Shown here: piece after piece, positions 1 to 9,480 of the stretch | Layout of the letters: each line of letters begins with the position of its first letter | Numbering within the stretch: position 1 is the first letter of the stretch | Source: Tieghemiomyces parasiticus | Lineage: Eukaryota; Kickxellomycota; Dimargaritomycetes; Dimargaritales; Dimargaritaceae | DNA length: 17,298 bases | Direction: 5' to 3' | NCBI GenBank assembly: GCA_027575765.1 | Contig: JANBPT010000981.1 | Span: 1-17,298, forward strand | Program-made: the position numbers and the translations under genes | Notes under the pieces: generated by a model | Seen by the model: the letters and a program-made list of their open reading frames with translations, nothing else | Database searches by the model: none | Told to the model about the DNA's origin: nothing

Positions 1-12
1 CGGTAAGGCTTC

Positions 13-162
13 CTAATAATAGAACACGCCGCCAGGGTCCTCGTCCAGTACGAAGGCTAAGCGGCACCAGTCTGAGTAGGCCCGGGAGCCACGCTTTGAC
101 CCGGACGCATCCTTCTCCCCCCCCCCAGTGGCGGTGTCCGTGCCACCACGGGGCACGCCATT
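13..162 (-). CDS. Possible terminal exon of an unrecognised gene (5' part beyond or unresolved)
   Basis: On the minus strand a frame of 49 codons runs from a good splice acceptor (pyrimidine-rich stretch ending CTACAG at 168-163) to a TAG stop at 15-13. The predicted peptide is Gly-rich at first (a GTDTATGGGEKDASG stretch) and ends with an aromatic and acidic tail, FVLDEDPGGVFYY. Third codon positions are mostly G or C, as in the firm genes of this window, and an in-frame stop lies just upstream of the acceptor, which fits an exon boundary. I do not recognise the family. No upstream exon was identified between 163 and 985, so the rest of the gene is unaccounted for. It may be a chance open frame. 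Confidence 0.28.
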   Translation of the reverse strand, partial: NGVPRGGTDTATGGGEKDASGSKRGSRAYSDWCRLAFVLDEDPGGVFYY

Positions 163-985
163 CTGTAGGAAACTGATGTTCTAGGCTGCGAGGAGGGGGG
201 GATGGACCGAAGGGTATCGGAGTCGGATAAAAGACGAAGAGCATATAAAGAAACCCAAAAAAACACTACGTTTCGGAACGCCTCATTCGTCATTTAGCCG
301 GCTCACTTACAACGAGGTCCGGTGTATCCGATATCGGGCCTCCGGCTCGTCGCATAGCAACTAGATTGGGCGTACCGGGAATAAGGAGGGGGGAAGATGC
401 AGTCTACACTACCTAAAGGCAGGCCCCGTCCAGAGGGTGTTTGATAGGAAACGAAACGTGGCCCGAGAAAAGTGTGGCGTAAGAGGATGACAGGCGTGGC
501 AGGCTATCAGGGGAAGGGACGGGCGGCGTCAGCCGAGAAGTACCCGTGTCGGTCCATGAATTCCAACTGTCGTCAAGCCTTCCTTGTCCCTAACGAACTA
601 TGCGCTGACCTTTTCACCCAACGAACCGACACCGGAAGCTCTCAATACCGGTGACACTATGATGGGATACTCAAATAGCAAATTAAATAGGAAATTCGTA
701 ACCAGTATCCCGAAACCGCCCCCCCTGGCCGTGCGATTTCGTTATGGCTAGCCCCGACCGTAGTGGTAGAAGGGTCCCCGGAGGGGGGATGGGAAAGAAG
801 CAGCGGCCAGATTACCGCGGTTCCTAATATTTAATAAGGTTTCATTCTAAATACTGGGGGTCATAAGCGGTGTATACCTTGTAATTCATTATTACTATAC
901 GATGCATTTTTACACGCATTGCCCCACTGATTGACTTTCAGGGCCCTGTGACCAAAAAAAAAACTACGTCGCGTCCCGTCTGCAC
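163..985. other. Intergenic region without a supported gene
   Basis: I see no convincing gene here. The longest open frames are about 60-80 codons, lack recognisable motifs and overlap on opposite strands. The segment next to 985 should hold the 3' untranslated region of the MoCF-domain gene, but no canonical AATAAA was found on its strand. An earlier exon of the candidate terminal exon at 13-162 could also lie here. Confidence 0.6.
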
Positions 986-2283
986 TTAGGTTTCGGTCCA
1001 ATCGAATCCGTCCACAGCCTGCTTTACCTCCGCGGCGCAGCGGTCCAGGAGAGTCTGGTCACGGCCGACAAAAGTGACCGCCACCTTAGCCCGCTCATTG
1101 CGCCAGAGCGGGTAGCTACCAACCTTGACCCGGTTACCCATGCGAGCCTGGAGGTCGGTAAGGCAGGTGGCAATTTGGGACTCGGGCTGCTGGGTAGCCA
1201 CGGTGACACGGATGAACGGACGGGGCGCCTGCCGGGCGGCTCCGCTGCCTTCACCTTTATCTCCAACACCACCACCGTCTTCAGCCTGCCTAACGAGTTC
1301 GCGATCAAGCCAGGGCACCAACATCTTTTGGAAAAGCTCCGGAATACCAGGGAAAATAAACACGTTGGCAACCGACGCTACAGGCACCCACAGGTCCTCA
1401 CGCGGATAGAACACCTTCGCACCGGCCGGAAACAACGCCATCCGCTCCTGGGCCTTGCGGGCCCCCTCGTCACGTTGCTGGTGGAACTTTTCCGGGGTCA
1501 CCTGCGCCATCCGGTCGAGAGTGGGCTGGTGGAGCACCAGTTCCTGCCCGAATGTTCGTCCGATGGCCTCGTAAGTGATGTCGTCGTGGGTGGGTCCTTA
1601 AGTGACACGAGTCGACACATGATAAAAAAAAAGATAGTTAAATGGATATCCGAGATAGGGGGGTGGAGTGGGCGTTAGCGTGATACTGATGATTTTCTTA
1701 ATATATATATATATGTGAGATCTTCTAAGCCAGATCGACGACAGTCCGATCCGGTTCCGGTCTCCCACAGCTGAGTTGCCGAAGGCGCTACTCAATCCAA
1801 TTTTCTACTTGTGGTCAACTAACCTATACCGCCAGTGGTCAGGACCAGGTCGTACTGTGCCGAGAGACGACGGATACTCTCGGCAATATCTGTAAAATCG
1901 TCGCCAACGACTTCGACCTTATTTAGGGTCAGACCTCGTTGGAAGCACTGCTGGGCCAGGAAGCGGGTGTTGGTGTCCTGGATTTTTCCGTTGAGAATTT
2001 CATCGCCGATGATGCAGGCAGCGACCGAGGGCCCACCACCCCCGCTCTCGGTCGAGGAGATGGAGGCTGGTGAGGCAGCCCGCGGTTCGGCCGGGACGGT
2101 GGTGGTGGTAGAAGGGGAATGAGCCATACTGCGGTTGGTTAAGAGCGGATGAGTCCAGTGGTGGCGACCGGTGGGACTGCTGCGTGGGGCAAGGTATTGG
2201 CGAAGGGATGTAAAGGGTCGGGCGACAGGCGGGCCAAACAAGGGTAAAGTAAGGCGAAGAACAACGTGGCGCTGAGCAAACAT
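986..2283 (-). CDS. MoCF/CinA-type (molybdopterin-binding-fold) domain protein, two exons, possible mitochondrial leader
   Basis: Exon 1 runs 2283-1824 and exon 2 runs 1596-986, joined across a 227 bp GT-AG intron to give 356 residues. The junction restores TTGGIGPTHDD (residues 149-159), a hallmark of the MoCF_biosynth fold. GDEILNGKIQDTN (93-105) is the other conserved block, and ENVFIFPGIPE-like residues (ANVFIFPGIPELF) lie in the second half. Known relatives include bacterial CinA and the N-terminal domain of animal FAD synthase FLAD1, for which FAD hydrolysis has been described. No PAPS-reductase-like FAD synthetase domain follows, so this is the stand-alone form. Residues 1-40 are Arg/Leu-rich with no acid, like a mitochondrial presequence; Met53 (MAHSPS) is an alternative cytosolic start. 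A Ser/Thr/Gly-rich linker (about 54-85) precedes the domain. The exact substrate is unknown. It lies about 620 bp downstream of the PPC decarboxylase gene on the same strand. Confidence 0.87.
1597..1823 (-). other. Intron of the MoCF-domain gene
   Basis: The donor is GTTAGT at 1823-1818 and the acceptor ends AAG at 1597. Splicing completes a split Gly codon and joins two halves of one conserved motif, which makes this boundary firm. The intron carries a (TA)n microsatellite at about 1699-1714 and an A9 run at about 1625-1633 (T-rich on the transcribed sense strand), placed as a pyrimidine tract would be. A possible branch site TTAAC lies just upstream of that tract. Confidence 0.85.
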
Positions 2284-2902
2284 AACCGCATGCCACGGTG
2301 AAGATCGCGTAACTTTAGAGGGTGGTCTGCCGAGTCACCAATGGCTAGTCACCAAGCGTGCGGGCGGGGGGAGGTAGTGGCGCTCGTGAAACGGATGGGT
2401 CGGAATGAAAATTCTAACGGCTAATGGGTGAGACCGGGAAAGTCAGGAGTGCGAGGAGGACTGGTGTAGCGGTGCAAGAATGAAGAGCGATGAACTGACC
2501 ATGTCGCGATGTTCTCGGTTCAGCCTAAGGGTCCACGAGTTGGAGGGTACCGTAGAGAAGAAGGGTTACTGTAAGGGCGGGTCGGTCGGGCGGCGAGCAA
2601 TAGTACTGGCTGGGAAGGAAGGTGAAGATGGAATTACGGTCTCTTGTGTATGTGACCTGAACTTGACGTCATCAGCCTCGGTTCCTCCTCCGCCCTGAGG
2701 GTCATTTGGCCGGCACCTTATCATCCAAATTGAGCCTTGCGAGAAAGAGAGTTTGCGACCTGCTCGCTAATAACTTGTCCGCTGGGGTTAGTTAGTAGTA
2801 CATCACAGTATCCCATTGTTTATTTACACTTTTGTTCTATTTACCCTGACCATATTATTCATATTTTTTTTTGTGCTTCTTGAATAGAGGGCCCGTCCAG
2901 AT
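2284..2902. other. Spacer between PPC decarboxylase and MoCF-domain genes
   Basis: This stretch should contain the 3' untranslated region of the upstream PPC decarboxylase gene and the promoter of the MoCF-domain gene, both on the minus strand. No TATA box was clear. A 72-codon plus-strand frame at 2480-2698 has no recognisable motif and was not called. Confidence 0.6.
2819..2824 (-). terminator. Candidate polyadenylation signal of the PPC decarboxylase gene
   Basis: TTTATT on the plus strand reads AATAAA on the minus strand, about 80 bp past the decarboxylase stop codon. The sequence around it is AT-rich. Position and strand fit; there is no transcript evidence. Confidence 0.45.
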
Positions 2903-4221
2903 TCACAAGGCGTCCCCTGTCAGATCAAGTTCCCGGATGATCTCTGTCACCTTCGCCATAATGTCGACAGGTTCGGCCATGGCACCGATCCCTAAAAAAG
3001 TTGGACGCAATGGATGGGTGGAAGAAACGCAGGGATATGGAGGGTTAGTATAGCACCCGCTTTCCACCGGACAGTGTCAGACATAATGGTGTGCGGGTAG
3101 AAAATGAGCTCGATGGACAACTAATAGAGAGCCCCCACGCTGCTTACCGAGGTCGCCGCAGGCCAGGAGTTTACTGATGGGAGGGATCACACGGAAGTGC
3201 AGCTCGTCGACCAGGACGCGGAGGTGTTTGCCCGTAAAGGGATGGTCCCACATATGGGTGTTCATGGCTGGACACACCACACAAGGCTTGGTGAAGTCCC
3301 AGGCCCGCAGAACGCAGGTCTGTGCCGCGGTAGTGGCGTCCGTAGAACAAGCCAAGGGGAGGAATTGGCCGGATTGCGGATAAGTTTGGAAGGGAGAAAA
3401 AAAAATTAGACGCCACCTGTCTTCGCTGGACTCTTTTATGCAGGGCTGTATCGTTGGGGCATCGAGTCAATGGTCGGCTGAAAAGTCTCGGAACCTCCAC
3501 GCCCTCCCTCCATGCTCTCTCTCCCTTCCTTCTGATGTTGTTGCTTACCAGGAGATTATCGCATAGCCCGTTGGCCACCTTGGCGAGTGTGTTGGCATCG
3601 AGGGGCACCACAACTAGGATGTCAGCCCATTTGCGCAGGTCAATATGAATGACGGGGTCGCCTTTTCCTTTCCAAGTCTAGTATGTGGAGAATTCATGTG
3701 AATATGCAAGGCCAATCTGACCGTTTAGCATTGTCGATTGGTTGGGGAGAACGCAATACACACCGCTCAACTCATACCAAAATTTGGAAAGTTAACCAGC
3801 CAAGGCTACGGATGTCCGAGGCTCCGACGAATACCATAGCCAATTTGGCCGGGCCAGAAAGTCTAGGTGGTTTCACTTACAGCCCATTCGCCCTCATCAG
3901 TGTGCAGTGGGACTCCGGGAAGCTGGTCTTGGCTATAAAAATGGAGGGAGTTGCTGGTGGCCACCACCTGGACGTTGAACTACGAGGGGCAAATGTCCGG
4001 TGAAAATGGTTATTAGTTCCTATAAGTTAGGGGTATAGCAGGGAGGAGGACACATCTACAATACATGTCGAGGCGCAAGATTCCCTTGGGACGGATACGC
4101 AACTTGAAACCTCAGAAGGCCTTACATTCCCTGCGCTTTGGAACCGCTCGATGATCTCGGGGACTTTAATGGCCGCCACACTACCAGTAGTACCAATGAG
4201 CAGGTTGACTGGCCGCGTCAT
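2903..4221 (-). CDS. PPCDC: Phosphopantothenoylcysteine decarboxylase (HFCD flavoprotein), five exons
   Basis: It removes CO2 from 4'-phosphopantothenoylcysteine to give 4'-phosphopantetheine, the third step of coenzyme A synthesis from pantothenate, using FMN. Exons are 4221-4126, 3979-3881, 3677-3549, 3319-3148 and 2991-2903, all with GT-AG borders (introns 146, 203, 229 and 156 bp), giving 194 residues, close to the roughly 200 of human PPCDC and plant HAL3. Visible family motifs: LLIGTTGSVAAIK (residues 7-19, flavin phosphate region), catalytic His76 in VIHIDLRKWAD, PLDANTLAKVANGLCDNLL with its neighbouring TC, Asn128 in the substrate-clamping motif PAMNTHMW, and active-site Cys162 in ACGDLG. 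All catalytic residues are therefore present. It lacks the long N-terminal and acidic C-terminal extensions of yeast Hal3/Vhs3/Cab3, so it probably works as the ordinary homotrimer. The start is the ATG at 4221; the open frame continues upstream only from a GTG. Confidence 0.93.
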
Positions 4222-4802
4222 GCTGGGCTGGAATGCGTAAAATGGAAAGAATGCGGCCACGGCGAAAATTGGCAGGGGTGGGAATAGAAACCTGAAGCAC
4301 TAGTAACTAACCGGCGTCGTGATAAGGGGGTAGGGGAGGGGAAAAGTAGCAAAAAAATTGGCCAACCATTGTTACCAGCGACGCTGTATTCCGTCCCCTC
4401 TTGCTGACAAAGAATCTCTCACCATGTTGTGCCATTAAACTTTCTAACCGGCTGTAGTCTGGGGCATCACATCCACTATTTTTCTCGGTCGTCTGCGTCG
4501 CTAGAATGGACACAAGCACTGATACCTCCCTCTCTCCAAGGCACCAAAACGCAGAGCTTGTGTGTACTGTTTATTCCTTCCACAATTTCCAATCATTGAA
4601 ACAAGAGTAAGCGAGCATTGTAATAGGATTTACTGGGTGACTGGCTATAGAGCCATATGTCAAAAGTACTCCGCCTAAAATGAATCGACAGGCATCCCGA
4701 AGCCCAGGCGTGTGTACGGGAGGGGGAGGGGGAAGTGCCGTGCTCTGAACGAAATAAGGGTGAAGGGAAGGTGTATATATATATAAGTGTAAAGCAACAA
4801 AT
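4222..4802. other. Spacer between the 192-residue protein gene and PPC decarboxylase
   Basis: It should hold the 3' end of the minus-strand gene at 4803-5381 and the promoter and leader of the PPC decarboxylase gene. A (TA)n run at 4773-4786 lies just past the stop of the 4803-5381 gene, where an AT-rich 3'-end element would sit. TTTATT (AATAAA on the minus strand) occurs near 4569. A 70-codon minus-strand frame at 4307-4519 has no motif and was not called. Confidence 0.55.
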
Positions 4803-5381
4803 TTAGTGGGGGATGCCGAAAGCGTACTTGACGCTGTCCTTGAGGTTCAGCCAGTTCTCGGCCGACGGCTTGGGGTCGGTCTTTTGGTTACGTCCGTCAC
4901 GCATGATATGAGCGCTCATACGGCGACGGGTACCAACCGGGTTTTTATGGTAGTTGGCGAAGGAACCGTGCGGGTTGAGGGTCTGCATCTCAGCCGTATT
5001 GATAAACGAGGAGGTGTAACGACCGGAACGGTTGTACTCCTCCGTGGCACGTTGTTGGTTGGCCAAAGAGACCGAGCAACGACGCGGGAGGGCGAAAACG
5101 GTGTTGCTTCTCGTGGTGCTGGTGGTGCTGATCGACGACGTGGGGACGGAGGTCGACATTTGCTCCTCACCGATACGACCGGGTCCACGCATGAACTGGT
5201 CGTCGGCGGTTGGGAGTGAAGTACCGGTAAGGCTAGTAGCGGTTTGCTGTTGGTGCTCACGCTTCAGCCAGTCGGCAAGCTGACGCGGGGCCATGAGCGT
5301 GCCGCCGGCCGTGGGTGAGGAGCCTAGGACCTGCTGTTCCATCTGGTCGGCATCCTTGGTGGGACGGTTGTTCGCGTTCAT
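4803..5381 (-). CDS. Unrecognised 192-residue hydrophilic protein
   Basis: This is an uninterrupted frame with an ATG in good context (CCCACC before ATG) and a TAA stop at 4805-4803. I do not recognise the family. The protein has a Gln-rich N-terminus with a short helical stretch (LADWLKREHQQQ, residues 35-46), a Ser/Thr-rich linker (76-94), and a C-terminal third that looks most constrained: NRSGRYTSSFINT (117-129), NPHGSFANYHKNPVGTRRR (136-154) and NWLNLKDSVKYAFGIPH (176-192). There is no signal peptide, membrane segment or metal-binding motif. The mix of disorder-like linker and short aromatic/basic blocks suggests an adaptor or regulatory protein binding through short motifs, but that is only inference. 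The minus strand upstream of the ATG is pyrimidine-rich, as for other genes here, which supports expression. Confidence 0.78.
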   Translation of the reverse strand: MNANNRPTKDADQMEQQVLGSSPTAGGTLMAPRQLADWLKREHQQQTATSLTGTSLPTADDQFMRGPGRIGEEQMSTSVPTSSISTTSTTRSNTVFALPRRCSVSLANQQRATEEYNRSGRYTSSFINTAEMQTLNPHGSFANYHKNPVGTRRRMSAHIMRDGRNQKTDPKPSAENWLNLKDSVKYAFGIPH

Positions 5382-6300
5382 GGTGGGAGTTACAGTGCCG
5401 ATAGACAGCTGGGGGAGGCTCGTAACAACGTAGGTGAGCGAAAAGGCAGTTGAAAATAATGGAAAAAATGGTAAAAGTACACGAAGGAGGATGCTGGAGA
5501 TATGAAACTAACTGAAAGGCAAGAAAAGGTGAGGAAAGGATGCAATCGCGGGCGTTCAGACGGAATGCCACACGGTATAAGTAATTACTGGTGGGCGGGT
5601 TGTATAGTTTAAGTGGCTAGGGTGATAGGGCGCGCAGACAGGTGTCAGACGCGAGTGCGTGGGATGGTAGGGAGTTAAAGAGTGGATGTAGACACGCGAA
5701 ACAAGGCGTCTGAGACAGCAATCGGTGGTTGGAGCTCGGGCGTAGAATGATTAGGCACGTGTGGAATAGTGGACAGGGTAAGGGAGGAGGGTGCGGAAAA
5801 GTGTAAATTTACACCAACGGCACAGGGACAGGAATATGTCAATGGGAGTGGGGAGGGGATAAGTGATGTTGGTATTGATTATTTTTTTAAGTTGGGTATT
5901 GCTGGTTTTTGTATGAGTGGGTTTAGAATGAATGGGAGTGGGACAGGTGCGGCACATATATTTATAGTCCTTAGATGGGACGAGGCTGGCTCCTGCGAGG
6001 TCGTTATGTCAGCCGCAGAGCATAACCAATTAGAGCAGCACAGTGTCGTGGTCATGGAAGGGGGGATTAGGCAATCGGCGATGGGCGATCAAACATGTTA
6101 ACGGGCATCGAGGGAATGAAATGAGTGTTAAAAACGCGTGACTGCTACAGGGCTCTCGGCGTCTACTTTCCCGGTACCGGGTCGACGCTGATTGGGAGAG
6201 ATGTTGTGCCAGCCCCGCCCCCCTCCCGTCCTTCCTCCACACTCATAAGGACAGGCTTTTTTGGCATTGCAAAGTTGCGTCATATGGGAAGGGAGGCTAG
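5382..6300. other. Pyrimidine-rich upstream region of the 4803-5381 gene (minus strand)
   Basis: Read on the minus strand, much of 5382-5960 is C/T-rich, consistent with promoter and leader of the adjacent minus-strand gene. A 110-codon plus-strand frame (5769-6101) lies on the purine-rich strand and looks like a by-product of that skew: it has no motif. No gene is supported. Confidence 0.5.
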
Positions 6301-7111
6301 CTAAGCATGGTGGGGGAGGGTTTACCAATTACCCACCATCTTAAGAAGACCGAACAGGGTCGTATCGGCGGCGATACCTGCGTATGTCGGTCACGACGAA
6401 TCAAGCTCATCCTTGACAGTACTAAAACGATACCACCATAGGACTGTTCACTCTAGCTCAGTACCATGCGGATGGTGCCACCGCAGCACCTTCCCAGCTT
6501 CCGCAAGGTTCGACAGTCTGCTGGCATGGCCCTTGAAATGACAGGGCCTTAACCCTGTATTTAAGAGGTGGCTATTACCACGATCAGTCTCAGCATAGCG
6601 CTGATCGCCGATGATTCCTAGAGACAGTCAACCCTTTCATCGTCTGGGCTGGCCCTTTGTTTGGATAGCATGGCCACCTCATACGTATTCTCTGAAACCT
6701 GCACTTGAAGGGTACTTAATGGGTGTGTGCTCATTAAACGCTATTCCCTTTTCTCCCCCAGCTGTCGAAAGAAGAAAAAAAAAAGAGCCTCTGAGAGGTT
6801 GGCCAAAGCCTCCTCTTCAAGCCCGTAAGAAGGAGTCGTGCGGGCTGGTTGTATATGAGGTTTCACTTTCCCAAACCCACCCAGTCCTTGGACGAGCACC
6901 ATGATGGTTGGGCCAGAGTGATTAAGACAGCGCAACACTCCCTCATTTTCGAGGTCGTCTGACCAACCATGTGCCCTACTCGATATAGTGTGTGACTGGC
7001 TACGCAAGGTGGGCAACCAGCGAGTTGAGTTGGATACTGGTGGCTTAGCTATTAATTCCGCCAGTCTTTCCCCCCTTCTTCACCCACATCCGGTCAATCT
7101 AAACGAAGTGA

Positions 7112-7154
7112 GGGGGGGGGCTGTGATGAGCTTTAACGCCTCCCCCCCCCCCCC
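7112..7154. repeat. G9 run followed by C13 run, able to form a GC hairpin
   Basis: A run of nine G (7112-7120) is followed after 21 bases by a run of thirteen C (7142-7154). The two can pair as a nine-base-pair G:C stem with a 21-base loop; a few flanking bases could extend it (GAG and CTC). Confidence 0.7.
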
Positions 7155-7658
7155 ACACTCTTCCCGTCGTCAAGGTGCTGACCATCAAAACGCTACGCAG
7201 TTCCTAGAGAGGCCAACCTTGGAACTGATTGAGTTTACTCTACTCTAGGAAACCGCTAGATGGTCATTGACCACACACCCCCTGCCTTGATTAACATTAG
7301 TTTTCCGATCAGAGAGTATTCCAACCTTTGCCTTGATGGTCGCCGCAATTGCTCACCACCCGGATATAGTTGGAAGTCTTGACGGAACCGCAACTCCTGT
7401 GGCAAGCTATCGAGGGAGATGTCTGTTATCTAGACATCGGGTTGGCGTGGATCACACCCTGTCCGCGGGGAAGCGTGGGATACCGATTTTAGGTGTGGGA
7501 TTATGCGATTACCATGGCTGGTTTCAATCCGATGGGCTTACCTTCTCAAGCCAGCTGCAGCTGAAACTAGTGAGGTTAGTAGCCCGACTACCATCACCGC
7601 TGGTGATGTTAACCATTGACTCCCACCGTGGTTCAAGAAGTGGACAATACCCCTGAAA

Positions 7659-7982
7659 GGTGGGTAAGTCACGTAGTACCGTGCGACTGGTGGTTGGATC
7701 ACTTTGGGGTGGTGCGGGATGAGAAAGGTAGGAATCCCGTAGTCCAGAGATATCAAGTCACCCACCCTATTCACCCACTGACTTTTGAGCCGAGAATCGC
7801 CGCTGCCTAGCCTGCTCAGGTCTTAGCCGTCCATGGCCAAATGAAACAGTTACCCACCCACTAGTAGTGGGTGACATTGCTATGGCGCGCAATGGACCTG
7901 ATCCATGCAATTGACCGGGGTAGTTCGGTCCATAGTGTAGCAGCGGACCCATCCCAAGCCCTAGAAAAGTCAAGGTGGGTGA
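7659..7982. repeat. Cluster of six RGTGGGTRA motifs in both orientations
   Basis: The 9-mer RGTGGGTRA occurs at 7659-7667 (+), 7758-7766 (-), 7771-7779 (-), 7850-7858 (-), 7866-7874 (+) and 7974-7982 (+). Two copies extend to an exact 11-base inverted pair (7756-7766 and 7974-7984). Further single copies were seen at 6329-6337 (-) and 14112-14120 (-). The clustering suggests protein-binding sites or remains of a small repeat; no neighbouring gene explains it. Confidence 0.6.
7855..7873. repeat. Perfect 9-bp inverted repeat with one-base centre
   Basis: CCACCCACTA-type left arm (7855-7863) and its exact reverse complement (7865-7873) flank a single G at 7864. It is built from two facing copies of the RGTGGGTRA motif of the surrounding cluster, so a dimeric DNA-binding protein site is more likely than an RNA hairpin. 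A related direct copy (ACTAGTAGTRGGTGA core) lies at 8810-8824. Confidence 0.6.
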
Positions 7983-8139
7983 CTGGGGGAAAACAGCAAC
8001 GCTGACAACCTCCTCCACACGTAGCCAGTAGGTTTACCACACGCCTGGGAAGGTTCCCAGTGCCGACAACCCCAAGGTATAATCACAACGTCACTGGACC
8101 GACCCCCTATCATGCCAGATCCACAGTTTATCATCTGGA

Positions 8140-8150
8140 GGGGGGGGGGG
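8140..8150 (+). repeat. G11 homopolymer
   Basis: Eleven consecutive G bases, one of several long G or C runs in the gene-free stretch (others at 7112, 7142 and 10063). Confidence 0.9.
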
Positions 8151-9480
8151 CGTGAAGACCAAGCCCCTCCCCACGAAACCAAACGATCTCCCGACATCGG
8201 GTCCATGATATTTTAAAGGCGAACAGCCCGCTAAATCATTAATTATGAATGTGTGCGATAAATACTTTACTTGAATGCCTGGGTTACGTACGGCCCACTC
8301 GCTCTCAGCCCTACTTAGTTAAGCTCTTGCTCTTGATTCACTCAAGCTCCTCCCTTGGGCTACACGCCCCATTGCAATAGGGCGGAGGAAGGTCGCAATC
8401 CCAGGGATACACAATTTTGGAACGAAAGGGAGGGGGTAGGAGACAATTGTTACAGGCCCTACAAGGATGTACGCAACCTTCAGCCCACATCCTTATTTTT
8501 TAACTCCCAAAGCAGTCGACGCTTGCCGTAGTCAAGAGGAACAGTTCCCCATCAGCTGCTATATCTGTAGAAATTGCAGTATCGAGCGGTCAACTTTTGG
8601 CAGTGAAGGAGCGATCAGTGCACAGACGAGCGCAGTGGCACCGCTCTACTGCCGTGAGCCTATACTTCAGGTTTTTTTAAGGAGGTTGAGGCGGTTGTCA
8701 AAGTGAAAGCCTACGGAAAGCTCAGTTGAGTCTGTAAAATACGGCAACCAAAAACCAGACGCCGGGTGTCGGATCCATGAAGATGCATAGTGTGTGAAGT
8801 TGCCAGAAGACTAGTAGTAGGTGATACAGGAAATTTGGAGATGCAACCGTGAAAAAAAAAGCTACCCCCCTTCACCTGCCCAAGCCAGGCGCTATGGATA
8901 TGACCGCGCTCGGGAGACTTGGCGGTGGGACCTGCCGCCTCCACGCCCGCCATACTATACACATAGTCCAAGCTGCTGGCCAGTCGAATAGGTAACAACA
9001 GGCCTACCACAGTATTAAACAGTAGTCGCCATGCATGATTCGAGGCTGAGCAGTTAAACTGCGGACCACTGGGTCCAGTCGACTTAAACCGGTAGGTGGC
9101 ATTTTCCCTTATTCACTGACGCGGGGATACGCGCCAATGCCAACGTGCGCTTCTTCCTGATTCAGCGCAGACATGCGGGCACCTTGGAATGGCTGCACCG
9201 TCTGCTGCCTACCCATCAGCCGTAAATTAAACGGGCCTGGTATACGCCACGATTACCAGAGGCCCATTGCGCGTTTTAAACACCGGCATCTTAGGTCGGG
9301 GAGGGGGCCAACCCGATCCCTCCGGGGTGTCTCCCTGCCGTAACACCGAAACAAGCCTAGTTACCCGCTCGGTGGTATTGCCCACAATGCGTGGGAAGGC
9401 ATTTGGTGGTTGGTTGTAGAATTATTTCAAGACTCGCCGACTGGCTGATCTGCACAACCCTCTCTGCCCAAGATTGGCCC

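Larger units (their letters stand above)
6301..9480. other. Gene-free stretch of about 3.2 kb
   Basis: I found no gene that I can support. Several frames of 80-107 codons exist, the longest at 7333-7656 on the plus strand, but they lack motifs and do not connect through convincing splice sites. No reverse transcriptase, transposase or integrase motif, no long terminal repeat and no tRNA-like T-loop was seen. The stretch holds G and C homopolymer runs and a cluster of short repeated GTGGGTGA-like motifs, described separately. Confidence 0.5.

Noticed and set aside
2903..4260. PPC decarboxylase start at 4260
   Set aside because: That codon is GTG; the ATG at 4221 begins just before the conserved flavin-binding strand.
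6500..6600. GGTTCGA-containing segment considered as a tRNA T-arm
   Set aside because: There is no matching T stem, acceptor stem or anticodon arm around it.
7333..7656. 107-codon plus-strand frame in the gene-free stretch
   Set aside because: It starts in a TTG-ATG pair, has no recognisable motif or splice partners, and frames of this length are expected by chance in DNA of this composition.
8467..8706. Plus-strand frame with CYICRNC, resembling a zinc-binding knuckle
   Set aside because: Only a C-x2-C-x2-C cluster with no second ligand pair, and the flanking splice sites are poor.
8870..8975. Minus-strand segment resembling an exon (acceptor CAGCAG, donor CAG before GTGAAG)
   Set aside because: No partner exon could be linked on either side and no motif is present.
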